Below the pieces are notes generated by a model that did no database searches, was not told the DNA's origin, and saw only the letters and a list, made by a program, of their open reading frames with translations. A stretch of DNA of 64,000 nt from Chaetomium olivaceum (taxonomy: Eukaryota; Ascomycota; Sordariomycetes; Sordariales; Chaetomiaceae): positions 102,545-166,544 of the forward strand of contig JAYWVB010000062.1 in the NCBI GenBank assembly GCA_039881045.1. The letters run 5' to 3'. This document shows positions 23,981 through 34,654 of the stretch, piece by piece. Each line of letters opens with the position of its first letter. Position 1 is the first letter of the stretch. Both the position numbers and the translations under genes were made by a program.

Positions 23981-26330
23981 GGTGGGTGATGTGTAAGTTG
24001 TGTCGTTGAAAGGAGACAGGAATCACTGTGTAACCTTCACTCTGTTGTTGGGTAGTAGCCCTCAAATAAATAGTTGAAGCCGAACCCTTCGACCTTTTCG
24101 TCTGTGGGGGGCTTCTCTCGGCATTATGGAGGCGAGGCTGGAAAACAAGGTCCTCGGTGTGTTTTTTTCCCCTAGTGTGGTGGTACAACCGATTCGCCAG
24201 TTCGATCTGCTTCTCTAAACTCCAAAGTGGAAGCAAACCCGGTTCCTTTCAGGATTCCAAGGCAGGAGGATAGGTAAGGCTTCACTTGGCGTTCAAGGAT
24301 GACGCTTCTGTATGAGCTGATGATGTGGGTGTCTGTGGCTGGGGACAAGGGCACTCCCGCGGGCTGCAGATAATACCACATGGAACGATTGGTTAAAGAA
24401 GCGATGACAGTAAAGAAGGTGGGAATTCCTCTTGAAAAGCCTGACTGAGAACCTTGATGGCTTTACGTTATGACTGTTGGTTGGTTCCCCCTCACGATGC
24501 GGAGGTGGCCATCAAGGTGCCGCCAAGCATCCCATTCTTCTCTTCAGTACCACCTACCACAGCCCGGGCTGAGTTGCTGCTGTGTTCTTGTGGGAAGGAC
24601 GTTTCCCGGAATCCCGGGTTCTCGAGCTGCCCTTTCGGATGAAGTGCCGTAACCATGCGACGGCCCCCACGCTATGGCCTGGCATGGAATTCACCCAGGG
24701 CGTGGGGTTGAAGACAAGATGCAAGAAAAGTAAGGACAACAGCATGGGACCAGGAAGGGGTGAAAAGAGGAAACTAGGTAAGGTGGGTTAGCCTCGGCCA
24801 GTCTGCATATGTCTATGCCAGCTTACCTGCGCAGGGAGGGGGGGATTGATAAACGTAATATAGCTCATCGGGTGAGTTAAACTTTCACCGCTGGCTGTAA
24901 GAGGCGCTTGTTGTAAATGAGCCTCAAGTCACCAACTCAAAAGCGTTTGGGCTTCGCATTCGCGGTTCAGATATTGGACGGCTATATTTTGAAATGGATC
25001 AATCTATTTGAACAGAAACTGAATTGAGCGCTTCAATTTAAATGTGCGGCTGCCATAGGTCCGCGATCCCCTGGGCAATGCTTTCCCCTTTGTTCTCAAG
25101 TTCTTCTGCCGCTCAGATTGCCCCGTCCCCAGCTTGCTCCGTAAGCTTGCACCCCATGCTCTTGAAGACGATCGGGACTTTGAGACGGAAATCAATCAAC
25201 GCAGATTTTCCAACTGGTAATGGAAACCATGTTGATTGGAACGCAAGAATCTCACTAACTAATTTGCGGCCACGGAGCCCGCCGCCTAAATGATGAGATA
25301 TGCCACTTCCGTTATGGCATTCAGCATGCAGTAATTCCTGCACCGTGAAATAGGCCTTCTCTTTGAGCAACTGATCGAGCAACTGGGAAAACAACGTGTA
25401 CAGTAACCCCTTTCTCGAACGCTGCGTCGACTGGCCGTGGAACAGGAAGTAACGATGGAGCAGGAGAGCGCGGTTTCCTCCAAAGGGTGCGCCAATTCAA
25501 CGACGATATATGTGTCGGCTGACGAAGGTCGTTATAAAAGGTGCTCTTGTCGGCTCTCGGCTTCCCTGGGATCCAGAACGTGTTCTTTGCATCCCTTATG
25601 AGTTTCACGTCCCGAGGCCTTCCTGCAGCTATATGCCGGGATGCGGGGTAACACTTACTTTTCTCACCATGATCTGATTTCGTGATGTTTCGGAGTCCAC
25701 GCCTTTGAGAGAGTCGGGGTTCAATCTGATAAGTAATAGAGCAAACTTCTAACAAGGGCGATCGCGATGAACTTGCTGAGGACTCGGAGCGGACGTCGGA
25801 GATAGTGTCCTAAGCTAGCCTTTCTTAGATGGACATTGTCTGTGTATCTTTCTTCATTGTTGAAGCGTCCCAGCCCCCTTTCTTCTGATTGACCACAGCC
25901 CCTCCCGGACTCTCTTCCACTAGACGTGGTCGATGGATCCTACACTTACAAACCCCTGATTTTGCTGGCTACCTGGGCCAGACGGTAGGGGGGCGGAACG
26001 CAGGCTTGGTCCGGCCGGTGACCGAACTCCCCCCGATAACATCACCACTTTCATCTTTGTATCCCACGATGTGATTGCATCAACTTTTGTCTGTGAGGAA
26101 GTATAACATGCACGGGACACAGTACTGGAGAAGGACACGCATATAACAACAGATTCACAGGCGCTTTTGCGAGCATTATTAAATCGTTGTGCATCAACCC
26201 ACAACTACGTACCTAACGAGCTTAGTCCACAACGAGTCTCAATACAAACTAGCTCCACCCAACAAGTCTGGAGATTGAGAGTTTGAGACTAGCTTCGCTC
26301 GTACTCGAAATAACAGCTGAAAGCCGCCAA
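23981..26330. other. Long intergenic stretch, no supported gene
   Basis: The largest gene-poor gap. Two minus-strand frames (25755-25321, 144 codons; 25394-25113, 93 codons) have mixed composition but no domain I recognise and no clear splice logic between them. They could be a relic gene; I do not call it. Confidence 0.4.
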
Positions 26331-27413
26331 TCACAACTGCAACGTCGCACCAGCAACACCCACGACGGCTGCCTTCACCTTTGCAGATCCGAGGAGTGTA
26401 TATGCGTATGGCACCTTCGTCAGCGTACCAGACGGCGCTTCATTTGTGCCAGTGCCCAGATCAACATCTCTTACTACGGCATACCCGTCCTTTGCGATGA
26501 TGCAATCCTTTGAGTTCTCGAACACGCACGACTCAACGAGCAGCTGGGCACCAACGCGCGTACGGATCCCATCTTCCACTTGGTTCCAATAGTTATTGAA
26601 AAGATGGCCCGTGCCGATACGGTAACTGGGGCCACGGCTGTAGAGATTGAAGAAGTGATTGTTGGCGTATGTGACGTGCAGGCGGCCAGTATCTTCGGCC
26701 TGGTTGTTGTCGGAGTGGCCGACTAGGGAGCCCTTCCAGTGGTCGTGCATGTAAGTGTTGGAGATGGTGACGAAGTCCTGTTCCGATATAAGCTTGCATT
26801 CTCGACAAACTCCAAGCTTTACTCACCGAGGCTCGGGTAACGTCGAGAAGGCCGTCATAAAAGTCTTTGTCGTGGTCTCTGTCGTTGCTCAAGTCTAGAT
26901 GGTCAATCCAAACGTTCGTAGAGTACTTGATCGTGATCATGTCTTCGAACGTCGCCGGCACTTTCTGGTGCACTGTGTTGCGAATGATGACGTTGGTCGC
27001 ATTTATAACCGAGAGGCCAACGCCGACGATTTCTGCGACCTGTCAGCATTGATACAGCGATGGTATAATGAATGATGCCGACGCACTGCCGCCACGACCT
27101 ATGATCGACTTGTTGCTTCCAACAAGCACTTTCTTTGCCCCGGAAATGGTACCTGAGACGACGACAATACGAGGGTCGTTCCCGGCAACCGCGCTCTCTA
27201 GGGCCTCAAGGGTTGACACGATGACGGTCTCCCCACCTTTGCCTCCGGAAGTACTGCGCATCATCAACAACGTGTTCTTTGAATGGGAATGTTGCCATCT
27301 TACCCAGCGCCCAGAGTACAGTAGCCAACCGTACAAATATCATCCAAGGATGCAGCAGCCACAGAGCCGAGCTGGCTAGCTAAGCACGAGAGAAGGAGCA
27401 GTGGGCCACGCAT
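26331..27413 (-). CDS. Secreted PL1 pectate lyase
   Basis: Cleaves de-esterified homogalacturonan by beta-elimination, Ca2+-dependent. Exons are 27413-27304, 27253-27087, 27032-26827 and 26777-26331; exon lengths sum to exactly 310 codons (309 residues). Signal peptide MRGPLLLLSCLASQLGSVAA. The second acceptor (GTCGCAG) is preferred over an upstream CAG because it keeps frame (GRGG-KIVGVGLSV) and suits the branch point. Family landmarks: the first-strand GGKGGETVIVSTLEAL, VWIDHLDLSND (vWiDH motif), the Asp-rich Ca-binding surface, LVGHSDNN, and the catalytic-Arg region RGPSYRIGTGHLFNNYW. The frame is intact. It could be a pectin rather than pectate lyase, but the overall pattern favours pectate lyase. 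Confidence 0.92.
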
Positions 27414-28255
27414 TGCTTTTTCGGGAGATTGTGTTGAGTTGGTGTGGTATACTCGGGTTCACCAAGGGCAACCAGGGACTTACTTATACGCATTCCTCAG
27501 AGTACCGTCCATGGCTTCTACGCGTCTTGTCCATACACAGTACAGAGACTGGTTCTTCCGGATGCCAAGTATTGCTGTAAACCTCCGTGGCATGTGAGTT
27601 GGTCGTTGGTGTAGCTGTGGTGTCATTGGCGGAGCAACTCGACTGGGATCGTCGGACGAAGTCACCTCCGGAGTCCCAGCTCGATTTTCGCTCAAATCAA
27701 CGCAGAGGGCGCAAAGCTTCGCCTAGCTGCCGGGGGGAGCCAGCCCGAGTGGGGCCCTGGTCCAGCTCTCCTTAGTACCTTAGGCAGGTATTCAATCCAG
27801 ATTTGAGGTAGATATCAGGGGCACCTTCTGAACCATAACCAGATTCTTCGTCTAGACGAAGACGTGGTTTAGTCTCACATCTGTAGCGGACTTGTTGCCA
27901 CTTGCCACTTGCCACCTTCTTGGCACACATATCTGCCACTCGTCTGCGACTAAACTGTAGTCTCCAGATCGGGCTGATCCGTATACTCACAATCGGGCGG
28001 CGTGATGTCCTCCCGTCCTCTTGGGTTGCACACCAGTGTTTGGGGGGACCCAACCAACAGCCAACCCAAAATAACAAAATCTTTTAATTAATCTTCCGGT
28101 GGTTCATGAAGTATGTGAAGAACAAAAAGGCCATTGGACAAAGCAGAATGTTAATTAACGCCATCTCCACCAAATTGGGAAATCGCGATTATTGTAAGCC
28201 CAAGCTCGTACTGGTATGCCTCCCTGGGCGATCGCCAGGCATTTCATATATCGCG
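27414..28255. other. Intergenic, no supported gene
   Basis: 5' flank of the pectate lyase gene and 3' flank of the next gene. Nothing coding is recognised. Confidence 0.5.
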
Positions 28256-30076
28256 TTATGTGTAGCCGGTGCTTCTGAGGGTTCCATCCAGACCGCATCC
28301 GGCCATTTCGCCCCATAATTGCTGTTCACTGTATACCGACAACGGAGTCACACCCTCACACGGTAGCTCAGGAGCCATAACCTGCGTCACCTGCCCCGGC
28401 CTCCGCCTCCTCCACAACATTGTCCCAGCGACCCCAACCAACACCGTTCCCACGATAGCCACCCCAACCCCAATGCCCACCATCGCCCCCGTCGACAACC
28501 CAGCAACTCCCTCCCCCTCCCCGTCGCCAACGCCACCACCACCACCAACACCACCCTCGTCCCCACTCCCACCACCCGTACCCGTACCCGTACCCGTACC
28601 CGTAGCAGTAGTACCCACGTCCCCATGCCCCATCAAACCCGCCACATCCCCCTCCTCCAACACCCTCCAAACCCCCTCCCACGACCGCCCCCAATCATTC
28701 CCCCCACCCTCAATCCCCGGCCCATCCCCCGCCTCCACGCCCACCGCGTCCACCCCGGCCGGTATATTCGGCCCGGGCGCCTGCGCCAGCCACGCCGTGC
28801 CCCGCTCCCAGTTCGCGCCCAAAAAAGCGTCCTGGAAAAACGCCCTGCCCAGCGCATACGTCCCGTCCGGGGCGCCGCCCGTGTAGCAAGGAAAATAGGG
28901 CACGGGGTGGTCCGTAAAGGGGGGCGAGAGGGTGAGGTTGAGGTGGGGGAAGGGGACGTGGATGGTGTGGGATTGGGTGTTGCTCGTGCTGGACATGAAG
29001 GTGAAGGCTAGGGTGGAGGCGGAGGACACGAGCAGGGCGTAGCGCGCGGAAGAGGTGTCCCAGAGGTAGAGGCCGAGCGTGGCGTTGTAGGTGACCGGGA
29101 GGTGGGAGGCGATGGAGTCGCACGTGGCGCGGGGGAGGGTGAGGTAGGGGGAGCAGGGGTCGAGGATGACGGGGAGGGTGGTTGCTCGGCGGGTGGTGGT
29201 GTCGTCGCCTTGGGTGAGGAGGCCGGTTATGGTGCTGGGTGGTGCTGTGTCGGTTTCGGTGGTTGAGGCCCGGCGGAAGGGGGAGGTGCCTTTGATGACG
29301 TGGAGGGAGATATCTTGGAGGGTGGCCGGGTTGCGGAGGTCGGCATCGAGCGTGAGGACGGGCCCGATGACCCGGTTGCGGTCGTAGCCGCCGAAGAGGA
29401 GGGAGCCGGGCATCTTGGCGGTGACACCGGCCGAGCCGTAGTGCAGGCCGAAGGAGCTGGACGGGGTTTCGCCGGCGGATTCGAGCGCCCAAGGGATCAT
29501 GCTGGCGTTGACGGTTGGGATCGCGCCCATGCCGGTGAAGACTTGTTGCCGATCGGGCGCGCCGATGCTGAGACAGCCAGTGAAAATAGGGTAGAGAGTG
29601 CCATCGGGATAGGCAAACATCTGAGATTTGGACTCGATCAGGGCGATCGAGTGGTTCTTGACCTGGACGATGTTGGTCTCAAACTGCATGCTCATGGTCT
29701 CGAGAAACATGTTGGCAAGCCCACGGGCTTCAATGCCCGCGGTCAACAGTTGGGTTTCCGGCCTGTATGATATCCTTCGAGTTAGGTCGCCGTTACTCGA
29801 TCCTGTAACGATTTCGTCTTTGAGGTAGGTCCCCGAGGCGCAGTGAGGCACTGAGTTATTGAAAGCGCAATAGTCAGACGTGGTGACGTATGTGTGGAAC
29901 ATGCGACCTGGGAATAGGGCAATGTTGGGCTGGGAACCGATGGAGACTTCGACAGCGTTCCAGGGCCCATCTGGACCAAAGGCTTGCTTGGACCATACTG
30001 CCTGTCTTGGTTCTGCGGCGAACGCGAGCCCAAAGACGACCAGAGACAACGTGAAGAAGCTAGACGGGGATAACAT
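28256..30076 (-). CDS. Membrane-anchored aspartic-protease homologue, catalytic motifs lost
   Basis: Single exon, 606 residues. Signal peptide MLSPSSFFTLSLVVFGLAFA. The pepsin (A1) fold is visible: VEVSIGSQPNIAL, GLHYGSAG, GSLLFGGYDRNRVIGPV, LPVILDPCSPYLTLP, YALGRAFFQDAFLGANW. A membrane helix near residues 535-560 (GAMVGIGVGVAIVGTVLVGV) is followed by WRRRR and a cytoplasmic tail. A long Gly/Thr linker precedes the helix. Both positions where A1 enzymes carry DTG/DSG are changed: ALFPGRMFHTYV at the first site and LDPCSPYL at the second. It is therefore probably a non-catalytic cell-surface protein, with the fold kept for binding. The topology resembles yapsin-type surface proteins, but the activity should not be assumed. 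Confidence 0.85.
   Translation of the reverse strand: MLSPSSFFTLSLVVFGLAFAAEPRQAVWSKQAFGPDGPWNAVEVSIGSQPNIALFPGRMFHTYVTTSDYCAFNNSVPHCASGTYLKDEIVTGSSNGDLTRRISYRPETQLLTAGIEARGLANMFLETMSMQFETNIVQVKNHSIALIESKSQMFAYPDGTLYPIFTGCLSIGAPDRQQVFTGMGAIPTVNASMIPWALESAGETPSSSFGLHYGSAGVTAKMPGSLLFGGYDRNRVIGPVLTLDADLRNPATLQDISLHVIKGTSPFRRASTTETDTAPPSTITGLLTQGDDTTTRRATTLPVILDPCSPYLTLPRATCDSIASHLPVTYNATLGLYLWDTSSARYALLVSSASTLAFTFMSSTSNTQSHTIHVPFPHLNLTLSPPFTDHPVPYFPCYTGGAPDGTYALGRAFFQDAFLGANWERGTAWLAQAPGPNIPAGVDAVGVEAGDGPGIEGGGNDWGRSWEGVWRVLEEGDVAGLMGHGDVGTTATGTGTGTGTGGGSGDEGGVGGGGGVGDGEGEGVAGLSTGAMVGIGVGVAIVGTVLVGVAGTMLWRRRRPGQVTQVMAPELPCEGVTPLSVYSEQQLWGEMAGCGLDGTLRSTGYT
28575..28604. repeat. Hexanucleotide repeat CCCGTA x5
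   Basis: Five exact copies encode the alternating Gly-Thr linker just outside the membrane helix of the aspartic-protease homologue. Such a tract can change length by slippage. Confidence 0.9.
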
Positions 30077-30856
30077 TGCAAAAAATGTCTTATCCAGGCA
30101 TTATTATCCCGTAAATTCTGCGATGTGTAAAAGAAGAATGGAGGATTTCAAAGGGGAACGACACCAGGAAAAGACCGCTCGAGAGGAGAAGGCTGGATCA
30201 CTTAAAGGGGCCAACAGACTCCCAGTCCTGCACCCCATGATGGTAAAACCTTGCTTCCAGTCCCCTTCCCTTTCCCATTTCCCTTACCCTTGTCCGGATA
30301 AGTGCATGGAACCAACGATGGAAAGTGTCGTTGGACAGACGGCGTTCGGCCTTTCGGCACCGTGATCCATGTTGTTGTTGCCGACGAACACCAGAACACG
30401 ACATTGTTATGTGGAGTAGGGAAGGGATTCAGAGCCGCGTTTATCGAGTGGGCGGTTACACAAACGTTGCGATTGGTCATTCAGGCGACGCGGTTCCTCG
30501 CTGCCCAAGTTCCGAACCCCTTGGCGCCCGGGAGACTCGACGCTCATGGGCTTGCTGAACCCGACAGTCTGGAACCGAAATGGTAGCAGGTTTCATGCCC
30601 AGTCCATAACCCAACAGCATGCGGGATAATACCGGAATGCTGCCCTGTTGCCGCCCCTGGTGGCATTTTAGGCATAGCTCGCCGTGAACGAGCATTTGGT
30701 GTGTCAGCCTCTGGTTCGACGTTGGTTGCGCCTCCGGGGCCCATGGCGGCAGCCCCTGTTGGTGAGAGGCGCTTTTGGGGCTGATCCTCCTTTTAAAAGC
30801 TGAACCAACCCCGCCTGGACCGGCGAGGCTGCCCAACACGCACCATCGATCTCAGC
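30077..30856. other. Intergenic, divergent promoter region
   Basis: Separates the divergent aspartic-protease-like and GT8 genes. No coding content is recognised. Confidence 0.5.
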
Positions 30857-32072
30857 ATGCCTGGCCAGGTTCTCAAAGGCTTTTGGCCACAAACAGGCCC
30901 AGCCACTGCCAACGACATGAAGACTGGTGATTCCACGGCCGTCAAGGTCACCAATATCCTGTCATCACGGAAGCTGCGCCTGTTGCTCCCTACAACCCTG
31001 CTCCTCAGCATCTACGTCGTTTTCGGTCACCGCTACGATGCACTCTCCAGCATTCCGGCGACGTGGAGCAAAGGAGGCAGCAGCACGCCGGTAGACGACA
31101 GTGCAGTTGACTGGTCACAATTCGCCTACACGCAGTACGTGACCAACAGTCAGTATCTATGCAATTCGGTCATGTTTCTCGAGCGACTGCAGCACGTCGG
31201 TAGCCGTGCCGATCGCGTCATAATGTACCCATCGTACATGTTGGACCAAAACGCGGCATCGAACCCTGACGGCCGGCTGCTGATCAAGGCTCGCGATGAA
31301 TATGGTGCCAAGCTTGTGCCCATCAAGGTCCAGTCTCGTCCGGGGGGTGATAGTACGTTTTCCTCACAACCCTGTCCCGAGTTGTATGCTGACTAGGGGC
31401 TACCTAGGAACCTGGGCGGAGTCCTTCACCAAACTGCTCGCCTTCAACCAAACCCAGTACAAGCGAGTTCTATCCCTTGACTCCGACTCGGTCGTCCTCC
31501 AAAACATGGACGAGCTGTTCCTACTCCCCTCCTGCCCCGTCGCCATGCCGCGCGCCTACTGGCTCTACCCCGACACCAAGATCCTCTCCTCCCAGGTAGT
31601 GCTCGCCGAGCCGAGCGAGCACGAGTTTTCGCGTGTCATGGCCAAGGTCGAGACCGCGGGGCGCGACGATTACGACATGGAGATCCTCAACTACCTGTAC
31701 GGCGACACTGCGCTGGTGCTACCGCACCGGCCGTATGATTTGCTTACGCAGGTCTTTCGGTGGGAGGAGGGTGAGCACGCCAAGTACCTAGGCGACGAGA
31801 GCGAGGTGTGGGATCCGGTAGCCGTGTTCAACGAGGCAAGTTCCTGCATTTTTCTGACTGGCCTGTACCGAAGCCGTGGTTGGAGACGAAGAAGTTGCGG
31901 GGGCAGAAGCAGCCGGGTGTAGTGTGCGGGATGGGGTGGAATATTGTGTGGAAAGGGACTTGTGGAATGGGTTTTATGAGGACTTCATGGAAAGGCGCGA
32001 GGTATGTGGCTGTTTTTGCCAACTGAGTGGTCTCTTGTGCTAACCGTGTTGCAGCGGATATGTTACGGTTAG
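30857..32072 (+). CDS. Golgi GT8-family glycosyltransferase (Gnt1-like)
   Basis: Type II membrane protein: short cytoplasmic N-terminus, membrane helix LLLPTTLLLSIYVVFG, then a GT8 domain. It resembles yeast Gnt1, an N-acetylglucosaminyltransferase acting on glycans in the Golgi. Exon 1 is 30857-31352; exon 2 starts at 31408 (branch CTGAC, acceptor TAG); the last intron is 32002-32054 (GTATGT...GCTAAC...CAG), ending RRE-RICYG. The metal-binding DxD is in RVLSLDSDSVVLQNMDELF; HFSDWPVPKPW is the conserved late motif. Two apparent missing bases, at 31837 and in the G run 31899-31903, shift the C-terminal part; when repaired it reads KFLHFSDWP and CVERDLWNGFYEDF. Either ATG (30857 or 30917) could serve. 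Donor and acceptor sugars are not deducible. Confidence 0.85.
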
Positions 32073-32479
32073 CATGTTTTAGATGAGTGATAGGTCCGGT
32101 GCCCGTGGCCCGTCATCAACGGTTCAGCAGTGTGTTGTTTTGGTGTTTCTTGGATAATACTGGCGTTGGGGCTGGTGTAAATCAAAGAGGGCGAGCATTG
32201 CATAGGCGTTTTGTTTGGCGTTGTACAGGCATGATAGGCGCTTCATAGCAGGTTTTGAATTAGAACTGCCGAGTTCTCTGTTTCTAACGTCCATGTTCCT
32301 CAAATACAAGCTCCCATTCCCATGTCTACAAAAGGACCACTTTAAGGTTTCCAGCGCAAATATGACCAGAACCATGTCACCAGGAAACGTTGAGACTCAA
32401 CAGTACGATTAAACGTTGCAAAGGCTTCTTTCCTAGACTCTAGCACATAACCCCTTGGCTTGCGGGAACTTCGTTATGC
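32073..32479. other. Intergenic between convergent genes
   Basis: 3' flanks of the GT8 gene and the NmrA-like gene. Nothing else is seen. Confidence 0.5.
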
Positions 32480-33604
32480 TTATAGTGCCCCCTCCCGCTT
32501 CAACCAACTCTTCACCACCTCCTTTACATCTTCATACGGCACACCAACCAACCCGTTTGCACTCTTCTCCTCCGGCAGCCCGTTACCCGCGCCATCGGCA
32601 GAGTTGTGCGCTCTTAACAAGTCCACAAACGCCGAGTAATCACCCGCCGCGAGCTTCGTCTCACCTGTCTGTTGCAGATCCGCCGACTTGATCTTCGTGA
32701 CTGCCAGCTTCGACCCCGTCAACTCCTCCACCACCGCGATCAACTCGTTCTGCGAGAGGTTGAAGGAGGCCGTGGAGATGTACTTGTTCGCCGTCTCATC
32801 GGGGTGCTCTAAGATGCCCGCAACGACCCTGCCAATCTGCGCGAGGGTGCTCGCGTACCACTTCTCATCGCCGGAATCAATGACAGTGGCGGTCTTGTCC
32901 TTGATGTTGACGGTGCCCAGCCCACTGTGCTCGAGGCCCTAAGATCGAGTTAGCCAGCCATCACCAACACCAACCCAATCCCACTCCCACAGAGATCCAT
33001 CCACCCAACACCAGAAAGACACCCAAAAAAAAAGAATGGAACAAGCAGCTGCTACTCAAACTCACCCAATCGAAAAACAACCCCGTCGACACCCCCGTCC
33101 AACTGAACCTCCCCTCCGACCCCGACTCCTTGACCAACCCCTCCAAATAATCCACCACCCCAATCTTCCCCGCCAAAATCCTCCCAATCGGCCTCTCCCT
33201 CACCGCCCGCGTATTGATCCCAAACTCGGACGGCACAAACCGCCGCACCCCGGCCGCCACGGCCGCATCGACGGCCGTCCGTTGAGCGGCAACACCCTGC
33301 GTCGCGACGGCCGAGACGACGGCGTCCTGGCCGGCGAAGGCCGACTTGAGCGAGTCGAGGGAGGTGTAGTCCGCTGTGAGGGTCGGGGTGTTGGGGGGCA
33401 GGTTAGAGGTGGAGGTGGAGGTGGAGTTGGAGCGGGTGATGGCGGTGACGGTGAAGCCGGCGTTTTGGAGCTCGCGGATGATGGAGGGGCCGAGGTTGCC
33501 TGTGCCCTGGTGATTAGGGGGTTGGGTGTTAGTGAGGTGGGTTATGATGATCGGGAAGTGGGGGAGCGTACCCCGAGGACGGCTACGGTTTTGATGGCGG
33601 CCAT
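32480..33604 (-). CDS. NmrA-like NAD(P)-binding protein
   Basis: Rossmann-fold protein of the NmrA/isoflavone-reductase-like family: 310 residues from exons 33604-33572, 33506-33066 and 32938-32480, which sum exactly to 311 codons. The dinucleotide motif is created by the first splice: MAAIKTVAVLG-GTGNLGPSII. Later landmarks are the substrate-side segment GQDAVVSAV, VRRFVPSEFGIN, GKIGVVDYLEG, TGLFFDW-GLEH and the C-terminal helix VVKSWLKREGAL. Members are either redox-sensing regulators or small-molecule reductases. The typical YxxxK short-chain-dehydrogenase catalytic pair is not obvious, so a sensor or atypical reductase role is equally possible. The frame is intact. The second intron (127 nt) contains an A tract. 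Confidence 0.9.
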
Positions 33605-34654
33605 GATGGTGTTTTTTGTTGATGTCTGTTTGGGTTATCTGGTGTGGTTTGCTGGGGTTGATAGGTTTGACGGTAAGATGTGAACGAGGAAGAAGATGGT
33701 TGGGATCGTGCGTACAACTAGACTAAATATAAGTGCCCATCAAGACATGTGATATGTTGCAAAAGTCGCGTGGTATTGCGTGGAACGGTTGAGCTTCCCC
33801 GAGGGTGGGGTCATTGCGACTTAATGCATCATACATGTCTCCACGAGGGGGCCTTTTACGGCCGACTGAGCTCGGCAGATGAAACCCAGCTACGCGGAAT
33901 ATTGACCAAAGCTTTTTGAGTTTGGGAGACATGGTGAGATAGCTGACACGACCATATTTTGATAGTACATTTTCTGTCTCTCTAGCTGAGCTTTAGCTTC
34001 ATCTCGAAATGGAGCTCAAACCCCACCTTGTTATGAGACCAGCAAGTGGAAAGTGAAACGGTCAAGATGATGGTCGGCTTGTTTTGGCTCACACCCCTGA
34101 CCCACGTTGTGAGCTCGCAATACGAGCGTGATGAGACGTGAGACGATCCGGTTATGGATCTTGTTGCCCCTAACCTATCGGAGTACCACAACCTTTCCGT
34201 AACCAGCGTCACCTTTTTCATCAAGCACAGTGTGGCCATCAACCGTCCAAGTCCCACGAGAGTACACCTACCCCTGAAAAACACACACAAACGGCGTGTG
34301 ACGGCGCCCATATCGGAGAGAGAGGGTAATAAGTATATTTTGATGCCTTTGAAGCGCCCCTTCTTTCCACCGTGCTCCCAAGCTCTTGTTGTCCGTCCCA
34401 GAACAAGAACAGATGGTATCTAATGACGCCGAGAGAAAACAAAACTCCCTCCAGCGGGATAAAACTGAGGAACGGTTCCACAAAACGGAAGAAGAATTAG
34501 AACTGTGCGACAAAAAAAGCCCGCCAAAGTTCTGAAGCAACAATCTGTACGCCCCCTTTCCGAGTAAAGCACGTGCCGACGGCCAGCTCTTTCTCTCGCC
34601 ATAGTATGCGTATTGGGGTGACCGCGGCACCCCTGGGCCCTAGCATGCTGTCGT
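33605..34654. other. Intergenic, no supported gene
   Basis: 5' flank of the NmrA-like gene and 3' flank of CET1. The overlapping short minus frames have no domain. Confidence 0.5.

Noticed and set aside
25113..25755. Pair of minus-strand frames (144 and 93 codons)
   Set aside because: Mixed composition hints at a relic gene, but no family is recognisable and no splice model joins them.
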